From: Piezodorus guildinii
Taxonomy: Eukaryota > Arthropoda > Insecta > Hemiptera > Pentatomidae
NCBI GenBank assembly: GCA_023052935.1
Contig: CM041297.1
Coordinates: 6,624,280 to 6,688,279 of the forward strand
Length of the DNA: 64,000 bases
Reading direction: 5' to 3'
In this document: positions 11,501 to 25,200 of the stretch, in pieces
Numbering within the stretch: the stretch's first letter is position 1
How the letters are laid out: each line of letters begins with the position of its first letter
Translations under genes and position numbers: made by a program
Notes under the pieces: generated by a model
What the model saw: only the letters and a program-made list of their open reading frames with translations
What the model was told of the DNA's origin: nothing
The model's database searches: none

Positions 11501-11514
11501 ACATATTTACTTAT

Positions 11515-11875
11515 TGCAAATAGTTTCTTTTTTGCAGATTGTCTGTCAGATCAGTAAGAAATTCAAACCCATGTCAGGCATGAGGAAGATAACAGCAGCC
11601 ATCAAATCTTTTCCATTACATAATTTAATTTGGTAGAAAATTAAAGAAGTTCTCTCATCCACAATCTTCTCAGTCTTCTCCTGGTGTTACCAAGCATATT
11701 GGTTGTTGCCATTTTCACTTTAAAAGAGTTGTAATATCCATGTAATTTTGTTACTTTAATATTTTTTTTTATTCAAAGCACTTGTTTAGTACACTTTTCA
11801 AAGCTATCACCTTTCTCCTTTACAAAGTTCAGGAACCATAACACAAACCTTTTTATAGCCTCCTCAAAGAATTGA
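11515..11875. other. Spacer between PTER copies
   Basis: No gene, RNA or repeat recognised in this stretch. Confidence 0.4.
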
Positions 11876-11879
11876 CACC

Positions 11880-12073
11880 TTGAAAAGAAAAATCCTTAGT
11901 TATGCCGTCCTCCGGAGGGAATGTTAAAAGGTGGTCCCGAGCCTGTGCGATGTCAGGTACTCGTTAAAGATCCCTATCCTAATAAAACCTGGATAGGCAA
12001 AATTTAGGATTCCCACTGTAGCATCGTCCGATTAGCCATAGTAGCATAAAGTGACGTTAAATAAATAAACAGG
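11880..12073 (+). mobile_element. SINE family 1, 3' part
   Basis: Begins in the middle of the family body (AAATCCTTAGTTATGCCGTCC) and runs to the TAAATAAACA tail. The tRNA-like head is missing. Confidence 0.8.
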
Positions 12074-12084
12074 ACTTTTTATGC

Positions 12085-12731
12085 ATAAATTGCTTCTACT
12101 CTAATTTACATCTTTACAAAATGATTTCTCAATTTTTATTTTCAATTACACTATTATCCATGGAATATATAGCTTGTAAGAATAGCATAGAAAGAATATG
12201 AAATGTATTAGGATTGTAAAAGTTTTCAATGGCTCTAAAAATTTTGATTAAACTAGCTACATAGATATAAAATTAAATAGGCTTTAATTCTCTCAAGTAC
12301 AATTAATTTTTTTTATTAGAAATAGTTAGAAAACATTTTTCATGTCAGTTATGATGAATATGATTTGACAATTAACTGAAGGAGATAAATGCAGAAATAT
12401 TTTTCCAAGTTAATTTTATTTTTCTGCAAATAAGAATAGCAATATAGATGTATAATATACCAATGGAAAGATAAAGAATTAATTAAAAAAAAAAAGATTT
12501 AACATACAAAGTTGTAGGAGGTAAAACAGAGTGGCAAAGAAGGCATGAACAAGTGTAACTGTAGTTATTGTAATTACTTTGATAATAATTTATATTGTCA
12601 TATTATTTAATCTAAGATAAATGATTCCACCCAAGGAATATAATTATTTTTTTTTTCAATTCTAGTTGTTTACAAAATGAATTTAAGGAGGGAAGTAAGT
12701 GAAAGCTGTGTGTTAAGTGCACCAGATTTTT
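12085..12731 (+). repeat. Family X repeat, diverged
   Basis: Retains ATATAGATGTATAATATACC, the polypurine stretches and the GTAAGTGAAAGCTGTGTG...CACCAGATTTTTTT right end of family X. The left half is not recognisable. Confidence 0.6.
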
Positions 12732-13102
12732 TTTTGTATCCACACTAGTCAAAATGGAAAGCCTTATACTCCTCTCATATCTTGTGTCTTTATTAAACTC
12801 ACACCACAGAAAATCTTTGTTCAGTTTATAAAAATCTTTTGTACCGACAGCTTTGAGCTGTATAAAAATTCAGTTAGTGTTTTTCCTCTTATCGTCATTT
12901 TCGACACAAGTCCTGAGACAATTTCATGGCATATAAGTAGAAAATTCGATCGACATGACACCCTAAATACATGAGTCTAAAGTTAAATATTCTAAGAAAT
13001 TAATCCAAAGTTCAATTGAAATTATTGAATTAGTTGTTTGATAATTTAAAATTCCTTCAACATTACATGAATACTCCTCATACTCTTATTTTTCTTTATA
13101 AA
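12732..13102. other. Spacer without recognised gene
   Basis: AT-rich. The open frame at 12717-12974 shows no family features. Confidence 0.4.
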
Positions 13103-14180
13103 GGTCTGTCTCTCCTTCTCTTCATATTTGGTGCCTCAAGGAAGAATAGAGAATAACATTACAAATTTAATGGTATAATCCTTATCTCTACAGGTGTCCC
13201 AAGATCTGTGATTACTTGGATTGCCAAATGTACCTCTCCATTATAGAAAAAAACTACCTTTATCCACTATTGAATTTTACTCTATGTTGACTGATCTACA
13301 GTTAATAAAATACTGTTTTAAAATAATACATCCATCTCTTTTATTTTGAAATTGAGTTTAAAAAAATGATAGTGGATATAATAAGTTGACCGTTGAGAAT
13401 TACTAGAATTAATTAGTCCGAGTGGCGGTCAGTGAACGAAACAGTTAAGTAGTTTCAACCATTTATTTTCAGATACTACACCAACTGTAATTTATAAAAT
13501 AAGTTTTAAGTAAAATTAGTTGTAAACAGAAAATATAATTTTTTTAATTACCAGAAGGAATTAGTCCGGGTGGTGGTCAGTGAATGAAACAATTAAGTAG
13601 TTTCAACCATTTATTTTCTGCCAACAAACAATTTATAATGGTCTGTCTCTCCTTCTCTTCATATTTGGTGCCTCCAGGAAGAATAGAGAATAACATTACA
13701 AATGTAATGGTATAATCCTGATCTCTATAGGTGTCCCAAGATCTGTGATTACTTGGATTGCCATATGTACCTCTCCATTATAGAAAAAAACTACCTTTAT
13801 CCACTCTTGAATTTAATTTTTGTATGTTGACTAATCTACAGTTAATAAAATGCTGTTTTAAACTCATAAAGTCATACATCCATCTCTTTGATTTTGAAAT
13901 TGAGTTTAAAAAAATGATGGATATAATTAGTTGACTGTTGAGAATTACTAGAAAGAATTAGTCCGGATGGCGGTCAGTGAATGAAAAAATTAAGTATTTT
14001 CAACCATTTATTTTCTGCCAACGTTTTGACCCCCATTGTGGGTCATCATCAGGGCTAAAAAGATACAAATAAGATTGGCAGAAAATAAATGGTTGAAACT
14101 ACCTAATTGTTTCATTCACTGACCGCAACCCGGACTAATTCCTTCTGGCAATTCTCAACGATCAACTAATTATATCCACT
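13103..14180. repeat. Tandem direct duplication, unit about 540 bp
   Basis: A block starting GGTCTGTCTCTCCTTC recurs at 13103 and 13640. The two units share over 350 bases with scattered substitutions and small indels, and each ends in the foldback arm GAATTAGTCCG...CAACCATTTATTTT. Confidence 0.8.
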
Positions 14181-14425
14181 ATGATAAAAAGAACACGGTA
14201 ATGAAAAAAAGATACATATCTTTTTGTATCTTTTTAGCCCTGATGATGACCCACAATGGGGGTTGAAACATTGGCAGAAAATAAATGGTTGAAACTACTT
14301 AATTGTTTCATTCACAGACCGCCACCTGCACTAATTCCTTCTAGTAAAAAAAAAAAGATGTTTTCTGTTCACAACTAATTTTACTTACAACTTATTTTAT
14401 AAATTACAGTTGGTGTAATCTGCAA
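13471..14425. mobile_element. Foldback cluster with hammerhead-like motifs (decayed)
   Basis: Several copies of a GTCCGGGTGGCGGTCAGTGA arm occur in both orientations. Outer blocks at 13471-13545 and 14350-14425 are inverted complements. Two 39-nt motifs, minus at about 14019-14057 and plus at about 14238-14276, resemble the intact ones at 47.8 kb but carry changes (GAAAC to AAAAC, and GTT to ATT). Confidence 0.7.
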
Positions 14426-14449
14426 CAGCTTGTATATGCAGCTGTTTTT

Positions 14450-15325
14450 ACTTTCACTTACTATGTATTGTAAGGGGAAGTATTGCGATCGTGAAAATTT
14501 TCGAATTCCAGTTTTCAGCGAAAATACACGTTTTAGGATCCCCTGAATCCAAATAACCAAGTCCCGCAAAAAGGTGTGTGTGTGTGTGTGTGGTAACTCC
14601 CAGGCGGAAACGGTGATTCCTATGAAACTGAAATTTCATATTTAAGACAACTATACTCCCGAGACATGACAAAGCTTTTTTCATCAAAATGAGCTTACCA
14701 GAAGAGACAATTTATACCATGCATTTTGCACCTTTTTTCGATTTTCTCGAAAACGGTTCTGACGCTTTTGATTAAACTCACTACTATAGATGTCAAATTC
14801 AAAAGGCTTTAATAAGGTTTTATTCTGATTACAATGGTCTGACAGGGCTAAATGCCAATATTTTAAATTTTCTTCCCCTAAAGTACCTTTAATTTTGTAG
14901 ATTCAATAAAAATAACTATATTATCTTGTTAACGCTGATGAAAAACAGGTAAATATATAAATTGAATAAATTCGATACCCAACTAAAGGAGAAAACAGAA
15001 AAAATATTTTTTAAGGCAATTTTTCGTTTTTGAACATAAGAGCAGTAATATACATGTCTGATATACCGTTGGAAAGCTAAAGATTTTAGAAAAAATATTA
15101 TCTCATACACAAGCTTTTAAAAGTTAATAGAGAGTGATGAAATGAACATAAAACTAACTGATTATTTTAGATAATAATATAATAGATTTTTTAATAAAAC
15201 ACATGTTTCAATATAAATTCAATTTAATTAATTCTTTAAGAGTTTTACCTGTTTTTGAAAATTCTTTCATTGATTTTAAAAATGTAGGTAAGTGAAAGTT
15301 GTGTGTTGCCCGCACCAGATTTTTT
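14450..15325 (+). repeat. Family X repeat, full length
   Basis: From ACTTTCACTTACTATG to GTAAGTGAAAGTTGTGTG and GCACCAGATTTTTT. Contains a (GT)n at 14575-14590 at the position where other copies also have one. A good reference copy for the family. Confidence 0.85.
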
Positions 15326-16093
15326 AAAAAGGTTTTGCATATTTATTGTGAGAACACAGTGTGTGTATATCTATTGTGGTATTATTACAACAAAACCTAT
15401 TTTTTACCCAAAGTAGCTGTTTGCACAGTGTCCTGTGATGAGTTGTACACAATGTCGGGATGTGTTGAACACAGGTTTTTTGAAATGAATTGAAGGGCTT
15501 GTTTTTAACTGAATGGACAGTGTTTGAAATAAAATGGTACATTGTTAAATGAATTAAATATTGAATACAAGGCGAGAATAAAGTGGTTAATAAGAATTTA
15601 GTTTTACATCTATAGCAGATAATATTTATTTAGATTGTACATTTTATATTATTTTACACTCGTAATGGTTAGTTTTTCAATAACAAAAAAATAGATAACA
15701 CAGTATTCAATTTTAAGAGTTATTAATATATTTTAAGAACTATTAAAAATACATTCCATGTATTAAATTAAATATTTTTAATTTTCTAATATGTGTTATA
15801 TTTAAGATTCCTGCTGATACTAGATCTCAATGCATTTTATCAGTTCTGTGTTAAATGAGTGCTACATATGTATATTTACACATTCCTTAGCCAACATTTT
15901 GGTTAATTTAAGAGTTTTAGATAGGTTATAAATATATTAGTATATAATAACAATATAATAATAATATAATAAATATAATAATATTTATTATATAATATAG
16001 GTTATAAATAGGTTAATTAAAGAAATTTAGGCCTAAAAAGTGTTGGTTGAAAAATATTTTTCAATATCTCATCCTTAATTTTTTTAAATCTTT
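15326..16093. other. 3' flank of PTER copy 1
   Basis: AT-rich, with ATAATATAAT runs at 15940-16000. It presumably includes the 3' UTR and polyadenylation site of copy 1. No other gene seen. Confidence 0.5.
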
Positions 16094-16228
16094 TTATTTT
16101 GAAGTCAGCCACCTGGCAGGGTTATGAATCATGATTTGGTCAACTTTTTCCTTGCTTATTCCCTTGGTTAACATTTGCTGCTTCACAACAACTGGGATGT
16201 GTCCGAAACCATGGCCACCATACTTCAC
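16094..16228 (-). CDS. Pter: PTER copy 1, exon 7 (C-terminus and stop)
   Basis: A 135-base terminal exon after acceptor CTGTTTCAG. It encodes VKYGGHGFGHIP, the conserved glycine-rich loop of the family, to IHNPARWLTSK and TAA at 16096-16094. An AATAAA overlaps the stop region and another lies at 15989-15984 on the same strand; the latter is the more plausible polyadenylation signal. Confidence 0.95.
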   Translation of the reverse strand: MKYGGHGFGHIPVVVKQQMLTKGISKEKVDQIMIHNPARWLTSK

Positions 16229-19200
16229 CTGAAACAGAGGCAGTGATGTAAACTTCATATTATTACCACACAAATTATAATTATACACATTAACTCTTAG
16301 GAAACAGCTAGACTGTTCTTAAATATAGTTTAAATTACCAAAAAGGCAATCTCAATGTCTATTTTAAGACATTTTTTATATAAAAATATAATGATAATAC
16401 TAATAGGGGTAACCTGTGGTGTAGTAGTTAGCACAACAGCGTTCTTTGCCCGAAAGTGTGGGTTCAAACCTGGATAATGGCCCTAGGATCTTTTAAAGAG
16501 AGTAAAATATTCTCGTTCATGCTGTCCTTCGTAGGGGACTTAAAATAGTGGTCCTGAGCCTGTGCAATGTAGGTACTTGTTAAAGATTCCTATCATAATT
16601 AAACCTAGATTGACAAAATTTAGGATTCTCACAGTAACATTGTTCAATTAGCCTCAGCATAAAGATATGCTAAATGAACAATAATAAACAAACAAAAAAT
16701 AATAATATCAAAATTTATTTTTATTTGGGGCTATCTCTGTTCAAATTGTGTAGATCATTGCATTTAATTCAGAACAAAATAACTGAAAACTGTTTACAAA
16801 TATCATGAATGTAAGTCACATTGCATAAATCATGACTATAAGTGAAAATTATAAAAATAAATAAACAACACAAGGTATATAAAAAGATCATTGACTTTTA
16901 AGTACTTTTTAATTTTTTTTAGTACTGAAGCCTTATATTAACTTTAATTGTAAGTAATATAAAAATGAGTTAAGAGTTTATTTTTATATTAAAATATATC
17001 TCAATGGAAGAAAAAAACTAAAATTGAGATGTTGATTTCTAAAAGTTACTAAAGGACATTTTTTTGGAAATTAATATTTTGACAAATTTGTATTCTCATA
17101 ATATAATTTTATCTAAAGCTCCTATTTGATTTTATTTAATGAACTCTCAAGTCGTTTAAAAACGAGATTTAGAAATTCAGTAATTTTCTAAAGGTATTAA
17201 TTACGGATTTATTTTCAATCCATATCATACTAAAACATTCCTTTCCTTAACTTTAATATAGCATTATTAATATAGTAAAAAAATAATTCTAGATTTTAAT
17301 GCGGAAATAATAAAATAAATTGGTTTAATAATATAATAAGGAGATTTTTTTTGGTTCATATAAAATTTCCTAGGATGGATATAGTATCTTTTTGAAATCA
17401 TCATCTCAATTGTCCAACTACATCAAGGTTTTTAACCAGTGAAACTCTTTGACAAACGATACGAATATAATATTGAAATGAAATGATTTTATTTTGGGGA
17501 TGTTAGTTCCCTTAAAATAATGAAATCGCTCATTTTCAGTTATATTTGTCTGGCCTAAGCATATGATAGTAAGTCATAGTAGTATAAAATAATAGTTATC
17601 ATAATAATAATAATGTAAAGGTACGGAATTAATGTAGAATATCACATCAGGCTGCCAAGTGCTTGCTGGAAAGGAATACTTGCTGGACATAATAACATGA
17701 GTAAAATTTTTCACCAAGCATGGCCAAGAAATATCAGATGCTGGAGAACACGCCTGTGTTATAGATACAGACCACAGTTAGTAATCGATAGAAAGCACAT
17801 CAAGCTATATTGGGAAATGGCAATCATAACTGATCACACTATTCCCCACATAGAAAAAGCATGATATTTTGCTGATCTTAAAGGAAAAAAGTATGTAAAG
17901 GTCATTGAGGTAGGAGTGTCATCAGATGACAACCTTCACAAGGTTGTAGATGAAAGGGTCGGAAAATATCAGGATCTGGGTGAAGTGTTGAAGCAATTGT
18001 ACAAGCTAGAGTGTTGCTGTTGATCATCTTGATCAATGGTTTAATCCCAGAGGTGACTTTAGAATTAATGAAGGAAGTTGATATTTCCCTTAATATTTTA
18101 TAAAAGAAGCAAAAAGCAGTTTTACTTGGTACAGCGAGTATAGTTCAAAAAGTTATCAACATAAAAGATTAACTATCACTAGCCACACCCTTGACTTTGG
18201 TCTGAGTAGGTGCTAATGCTAGTGTAAGCTAAAAAAAAAAAAGGAAAAATAAAACAAAATATGGTAAGGCCAATGCCATTAATACTAGGGCATACCATTG
18301 GTAGCTTAGGTTTTGTTATAATAAAATGGTCAACTACTGAACTGGAAGAGAAATGGATTGACTACTGTGCACAATGATGACATGCTAAAATTCATCATTC
18401 TAAGCTGCCTTTAAATAGACTCTTTTTCTCTAGAAAAGAAGATGGTTTTGACAGAACATTCAAGTCGAAAATAAGGAGTATTTTCTAGCAAGTATGTCTA
18501 CAATCATTAGCACAATCCTAAAATTGAGTAAGGAATAGACTGTCCTTATTCGCAAAGATTCCATCCTCCATGAAATAAAAATGGCAAATACAAAAACACT
18601 GAGGAAGAATTGCATGGTTGGTTTTAAAAGCAACTGCATGGGCTTCAGTTTGATAATTTGCTCTCAGTCGACAAACTCGAGATTTTTGATGAATCAAAGT
18701 TCAAGCATGCGCAAAAAAGTAAATTTGGATCGTTCTTTGGAAAGAACTACAAAGCATAACCTGATATGATAACGTTGCGAAGGTAATTTGTTTTCGTTGT
18801 GTTATCTCGGTACAGTGTAATGCAAGATAGAGACGGTTCAGAGTTCCAATCTATCCTATAGATCTGTCAGTAGTTGCTCCGGTTGCTGTTGTCCATGATT
18901 CCTAGGCTTACTTCCAAAAGTTACTTTAGTAGAGATGATTATTGTCTTCTGCGCGCTTGATGGTTTTGGTGATAGTTATGAAGCAGATGCCACGCTTATG
19001 AAGCTTGTTATGAAGTTATGAAGCTTCCCTAGGTCCCACAGTTCTGCTGAAATTCGCAAATGGATCTTTAAATTATGAAGTAACATTTATCATTCGCTTA
19101 GTGGCAAGAAACGAAGTTGGAATAAATTTACGTTTAGATGAAACTGAGCTATTTTGGTGACTTAGTAACACTCGACTGGGGCTATCCAAGGCCAAGTTGT

Positions 19201-22200
19201 TGCAACAAGAGCAAATAGAAAGCACATACTGGGGGAGGAGAGGGATATGGTCTTCGACGGATGTTGCTCCAAGATTCAAGGGTTTATTGCAAAATATAGA
19301 TAGAAAAGTAAAAAAAAAAACTTTCAACAATGATAATTTTCTCTTCTATCTACAACATTGTAAAAAAAGACCGAGGACGGATTGTAACAACTATCGTGGG
19401 ATCTCTCTTCTCCCAGTATGCTATAAAATATTCTCGTCAATACTAACTAGTCGAATCACGGAATACGCTGAGGAAATTATCGGAGATTACCAATGTGGTT
19501 TTAGGCGGAATCGCTCGACTATTGATCAAATATTTTCCTTACGTCAAATATTAGAGAAAAAAATTGGAGTACAACGGTGTAGTCCATCAACTTTATATCG
19601 ATTTTAAAAAGGCTTATGATTCGATAGACCGTCAGAAGCTATATAACATCATGATTGAACAGGGAATACCTTGAAAGTTAGTAAACTTAGTAGAGATGTG
19701 TTTGTCGGAAACATACTTGATGTATCAGGGCATACTTTTGAATACGTTGACAAATTCAAGTATTTAGATTCAATGATAACAAGAAAAAATGAAATCCAGG
19801 AAGAAATAAAATCCCGGTTAAAGGTGGGAAATGCGTGTTATTATTCAGTTGCTAAGTTACTTAGTTCGCGGCTTCTATCTAAAAACTTAAAGGTTAGAAT
19901 TTATAAAACTATTATTCTTCCGACGGTTCTTTACGGATTGAAACGTGGCCGCTTACATTGAAGGATGAACAACGGCTTAAGGTTTTCGAAAATAAGGTAC
20001 TGCGTAAAATATTTGGTCCGAAGAGAGATGAGGCCACTAGGGAGTTTAGAAGGTTGCACAACGCGGAATTGCGGGACTTGTATCCTGTGAATATAATTGA
20101 GCTGTTTGCATCGCGGAGACTCAAATGGTCAAGTAAAGTTGTTGGGCTCGATGAAGAGCGGATTCCGAGAAAGTTGGGATTCGCTGAACCGACTGGTAGG
20201 CGTCCGAAAGACAGGCCGAAGCGTCGACGGGAGGATTGCGTTAAGGCTGATCTCGAGGGCTTGGGCTTGAACAGTGAACATTGGACGAGTATGTGTAGGC
20301 GGAATTTGGTGGTATCGGCATCGAACCTTCGGGTTCGCTAAGCCTATTATTATTATTATTATTATCTACAACATTGTATGAATAAAATGCCCCCAAAATT
20401 GGCTCCTATACAACTGCGTCCGTTAAGGGTTACCCTACTTTTTAAGTACTTCAAGTGCAGTCTAACATTGAACATCTTTCCAATTCTTAATGCAAGGTAG
20501 GTTACAACCTTACTTCGATGGATACTTCCGTTTTGAATATTTAAAGTAATATGGTGTGTCTTAATATATACAAAATACTAAAGAGTACCAATAGTTGTGA
20601 GTAATTTTAATATAATATAAAGCCTCTTTAGCTTAATTGAAATGAGTTAATTAGTTAAATCCTTTCCATCTCTTTCACCGAAACAAAAACATCCTCCCAT
20701 CAAAAGAAAAGTTTCCTTTCCAAAAATCTGCTTTCGTATGCGTCAGTATTTTATGTACTTACAAGACGATGTCGGGTGTGAATATCATGGGACACCAAAA
20801 TCTGCTCCAGCTTGCCGGCTTCCAGGAGGACTTTGATCCTGTCGATCCTCTGTGCGTCGTTAGGCATGTCGCACTCCGGAGCCAGCTGGTAGAAGGACAC
20901 TTCCGTCCCGAACAGGTCGAACTGGCAGAAGCACCCGAGGTCGGCGAAGTCAATCAGGTCAACAGTTGAAGGCAGCGTTCCTGAAATAGTTAAAGAATGT
21001 AAATGTATATTGTTACCTAAAATCATTCTCAGAATTTACTAACGTTCTTCGGGTGAGTCAACTTAAAGCGTGGTAAATGATGGAGGCCAGATTAACAAAT
21101 AGTTTAAGTTCTTAGCCATATCAGCAGGCCAAAGAAGAGAGCGAACAAGCCGACGACACAGGCTAAGACTAAAACTGCTTGGGATTGTTATACCTTAAAC
21201 TCACTCGCAATTTCACCTTGTTCAGCCTCCTAGATTCTCAATGGATTAATATAGTTTGAGGTCTAATCCTATGCATAACTCTATTTTTGAAAAGTTTAAG
21301 TAGGTCCAATTCCCACACTCAGAAAAATAATTATCACTCGATTATATGGCTAACCATCTTGAGATACAATTGCTGTTTATATGTTCCAATACTTGACTCT
21401 CGGTAAATTCAGAAAGATAGTTTCGGTGACAGTCAAGAACAAATAATAATATAGTATTGAATATTTATTGGCAACTTTTTTAAATCCATATTGTTCTCGA
21501 TCAGGACGTCATAAGACACAAGAGTTAGGTAATTACTGAAGGAAGATAGTTCGAATCGCGACCAAGAAAAACAAACATTGAAATAGTCCTAACTACTTAT
21601 TGCTATGTGATAGTTCTCCATTGGGGTGCCTAAGATAGAGCAGTTAGATAATGACTGCTGTAGCAACATCTATTTCTAAGTAATACCCAAAATAGGAACT
21701 ATAAACGTCAACAACGTTATACGACTATTTCATGATTTTCTAGACCACCACTGGGACTATCTTCCTTGTTACTATGTTAAAGAACAATTAAATGATTCTA
21801 GACGACTCACTGTCGAGATGGGACATAACCGCCTTCCTCAGATCTCCTCCTGCCTCTGCAAATATCCTCATGATCTCGAAGGGAGCTTCCCTGGTCCTGG
21901 CTGGGTGGAAGGTCACTGGGCACTTCAGCTCTGACTGGGTCATTGCAGCTGCCACGATGCACCGTCTCTCGAAGTCTAAGAAACAACATATTATATTTTA
22001 GCTTGTACAAAGTCAATCAGGCTGCATAAATATTGGTTTGCCACACCTGAAATGTCAGATTTTTTATATTTTAATGTCTAGGAAGAAGAACCGGTTGATT
22101 CTCACCAAAATCATTTAATACTTGCTAATACTCTATCAACTAACAGCGGCTTTAATTAATTACAAATTCAATGCGAGGAAGAAGAGTTTTAGAAAGGCTG

Positions 22201-25200
22201 CGGAAGAAAACCTTATTAAACAGTCAGAAAACTTGCATCAGATCGCAGCACTAGACGAATGATCGTGTCTAGATATTTAAAATGGATCAGAAAGATAAAT
22301 AATGATTCCTAGATTCTACCCGAACTGAACGGGTTGATTATTAAATTGAAATAAATTTAGAACGTGACCTATGAAGATTTACTGTATCCCCACTTTCTCC
22401 TCATCTAAGACCTCACCAATTCCATAAGGATAATCTTGGACAGCCTAGCGTATACCAAAGCCACCTCTCCTTGGTGTTAGTGGATTTTATGGGATCTCTT
22501 ACAGCGTGGGAAGAGAGAATTTGGACCATTCTAAAGCTCATACAAACAATGTACAGTGAATTCCGATGTTGCGTTACCCATGAAGGGCGCCTCTCTGGAT
22601 TTTTCCGAACTGCCAAAGAGATTAGACAGGGTTTCTTATTGTCACCTCTATTGTTCATATTGGTGATGAACGAAGTTAAGAGAGAGCTGCTGCAAGAAGG
22701 ATTCAGTGGAGTCTGCAGAAAGGAATGGCGGCAAATGAGTATGCGAGTGTGAATGGCCCATGGATTCTCTGACATTCAGGGAAAGATACAAGACCTGGAT
22801 ATGGCAGTATGCAGGTATAGATTGGCAATTAAAACCCCAAAAAAGAACAATACTGCTGCTAAACACAATAAACGAAAAGCCAATTAAAGTTCAAGGACTG
22901 GTACTCGGAGAAGGGAGGCTTTTCATAACTTAAGAGTGTAGTCGATGACGATGTTGAAAGGTGGATCACAAAAGCTCTGCGGGATCACTTGTAGCTGGGT
23001 GGCAAGCATAACAACCTCCTATGCCAAAGGTCACGGGTTCAGACCCGCAGGTGGTCCTATGATTTTTTAATGGGAGTAAAAAATCCTTAGTTATGCCGTC
23101 CTTCGGAGGGGACGTTAAAAGGTGGTCCCGAGCCTGTGCGATGTGAGGTACTCGTTAAAGATCCCTATCCTAATAAAACCTGGATAGGCAAAATTTAGGA
23201 ATCCCACTGTAGCATCGTCCGATCAGCCACAGTAGCATAAAGTGACGTTAAATAAATAAACAAAAACAAAAGCTCCGCACCTTGTAAAGTAGCGTGTCCA
23301 GGAAATGAGTCTGGAAAAAGACTCCCTTATTTAGCTCGAATGTGAAGTATGTGGCTCTATATCTATATGTAGGGTCACCCTCCATAGCCCTTAGAGGTGG
23401 AGTTTGATCCGAACCATCTCGGGGTGTTTGCAAAGGTTCTGCAACGAAACTTCAGGTCCATCTTAGGATTTTGGTGGTCACGAAAAATTTCCAATGAGGA
23501 GCTATTGGGCAGGACCAAGCAGAAGAAATTATATTGGGAAAATGGAGGTGGTTCGGACACAGCGGACCCTAGCAGTCCTGGAGGCAGGAGTGTGAGCGGG
23601 GAGCGGAGAAGAAGCCAGGAGCTGAAATCGGGATTGGGCAACCTCCAAGAAAATGGCTCCAGACAGAGACAGATGGTAACACTTCGTCAAAGTCCTATGA
23701 ATGTTCTACAGAGAGACAAAAGGAAGTATGTCATGAAATATTCAGATGTTAAAACCAGTACTAACTAATAGTAAGTACCCATTAACGAGAAGTTTCTTGT
23801 TATTTCAGTCTTCGTGTATATCATCTCCTACGTCCCAGTTGTAGGAATCCAGGAGACCACCGAGCATATCCTCCTTGCTTGTACCAGTTATGAGGCAATT
23901 AAAACCTAACGAACTGCTGAGGGAGGCAGGGCTCAACGTCCTTGTGGAGAGCGATCTTCCATACTTATGACCATGGAAAACTAGCCGAAATACAAGGACT
24001 TCGTTTCAGGTGGAATTCCATACAGCTAGAAATGGTTTATAGCAGCTGTGGTGTTGTATCTAAGGTACTTTCTTCAGCTGCAAATACCCGCATTCTCTCA
24101 AGGCATGATAATAATTAAATAAAATACTAAGCGTTAGTGTGCCTCAACCAAACCCCAGCCTGACTGAAGAACACTCGCTTACCATGGATGGGCCAAGAAC
24201 TGGCGACTTCACCGATGACCCCACACCTCACCTCAGGAAAGCCGATGCAGCCCTCGGTGAGCTCTGTCCTCATCAGCTTCACCATCTCTTCCGTCTTCAT
24301 CTTCAGGGTCTCAGGATTCTGCGTCTCAGAGACGTAATGTCCTACAACATTAGAAGGCATACTTACGTATTTTCAATAATTGGCCTTTGTAATCGACCAA
24401 AAAAAAAAAAAATCTGGTGCGGGCAACACACGACTTTCACTTACCTCGATTTTTAAAATCAATGAAAGAATTTTCAAATACAGTTAGAGATAAAATATTG
24501 TGAAACTATTAAGGAATTAATCAAATTGAATTTATATAGAAACATGTGTTTTATTAAAAAATCTATTATATTATTATCTAAAATAATCAGTTAGTTTTAT
24601 GTTCATTTCATCACTCTCTATTAACTTCTAAAAGCTTGTGTATGAGATGATATTTTTTCTAAAATCTTTAGCTTTCCAATGGTATATCATACATGTATAT
24701 TACTGCACTTATGTTCAAAAACGAAAAATTGCATTAAAAAATATTTTTTCTGTTTTCTCCTTTAGTTGGGTATCGAATTTATTCAATTTATATATTTACC
24801 TGTTTTTCATCGGCGTTAACAAGATAATCTAGTTATTATTATTGAATCTACAAAATTAAAGGTACTTTAGGGGAAGACAATTTAAAATATCGGCATTTAA
24901 GCACTGTCAGACCATTTTTATCCAAATAAAACCTACATGATATTAAAGCCCATTAAATTTTACATCGATATAGCGAGTTTAATCAAAATCGTCGGAACCG
25001 TTTTTGACAAAATCGAAAAAAAGGTGCAAAATTCATGGTATAATGTGCCTCTTCTGGTAAGCTCATTTTGATGAAAAAAGTTTTGTCACGTCTCGGGCGT
25101 ATAGTTGTCTTAAATATGAAATTTCAGTTTTATAGGAGTTACCGTTTCCGCCCGGGAGTTACCACACACACACAGACACACACACACACACACACACACC

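Noticed and set aside
14575..14590. (GT)n as Z-DNA regulatory element
   Set aside because: Found at the same place in many family X copies, so it belongs to the repeat and has no specific link to the gene.
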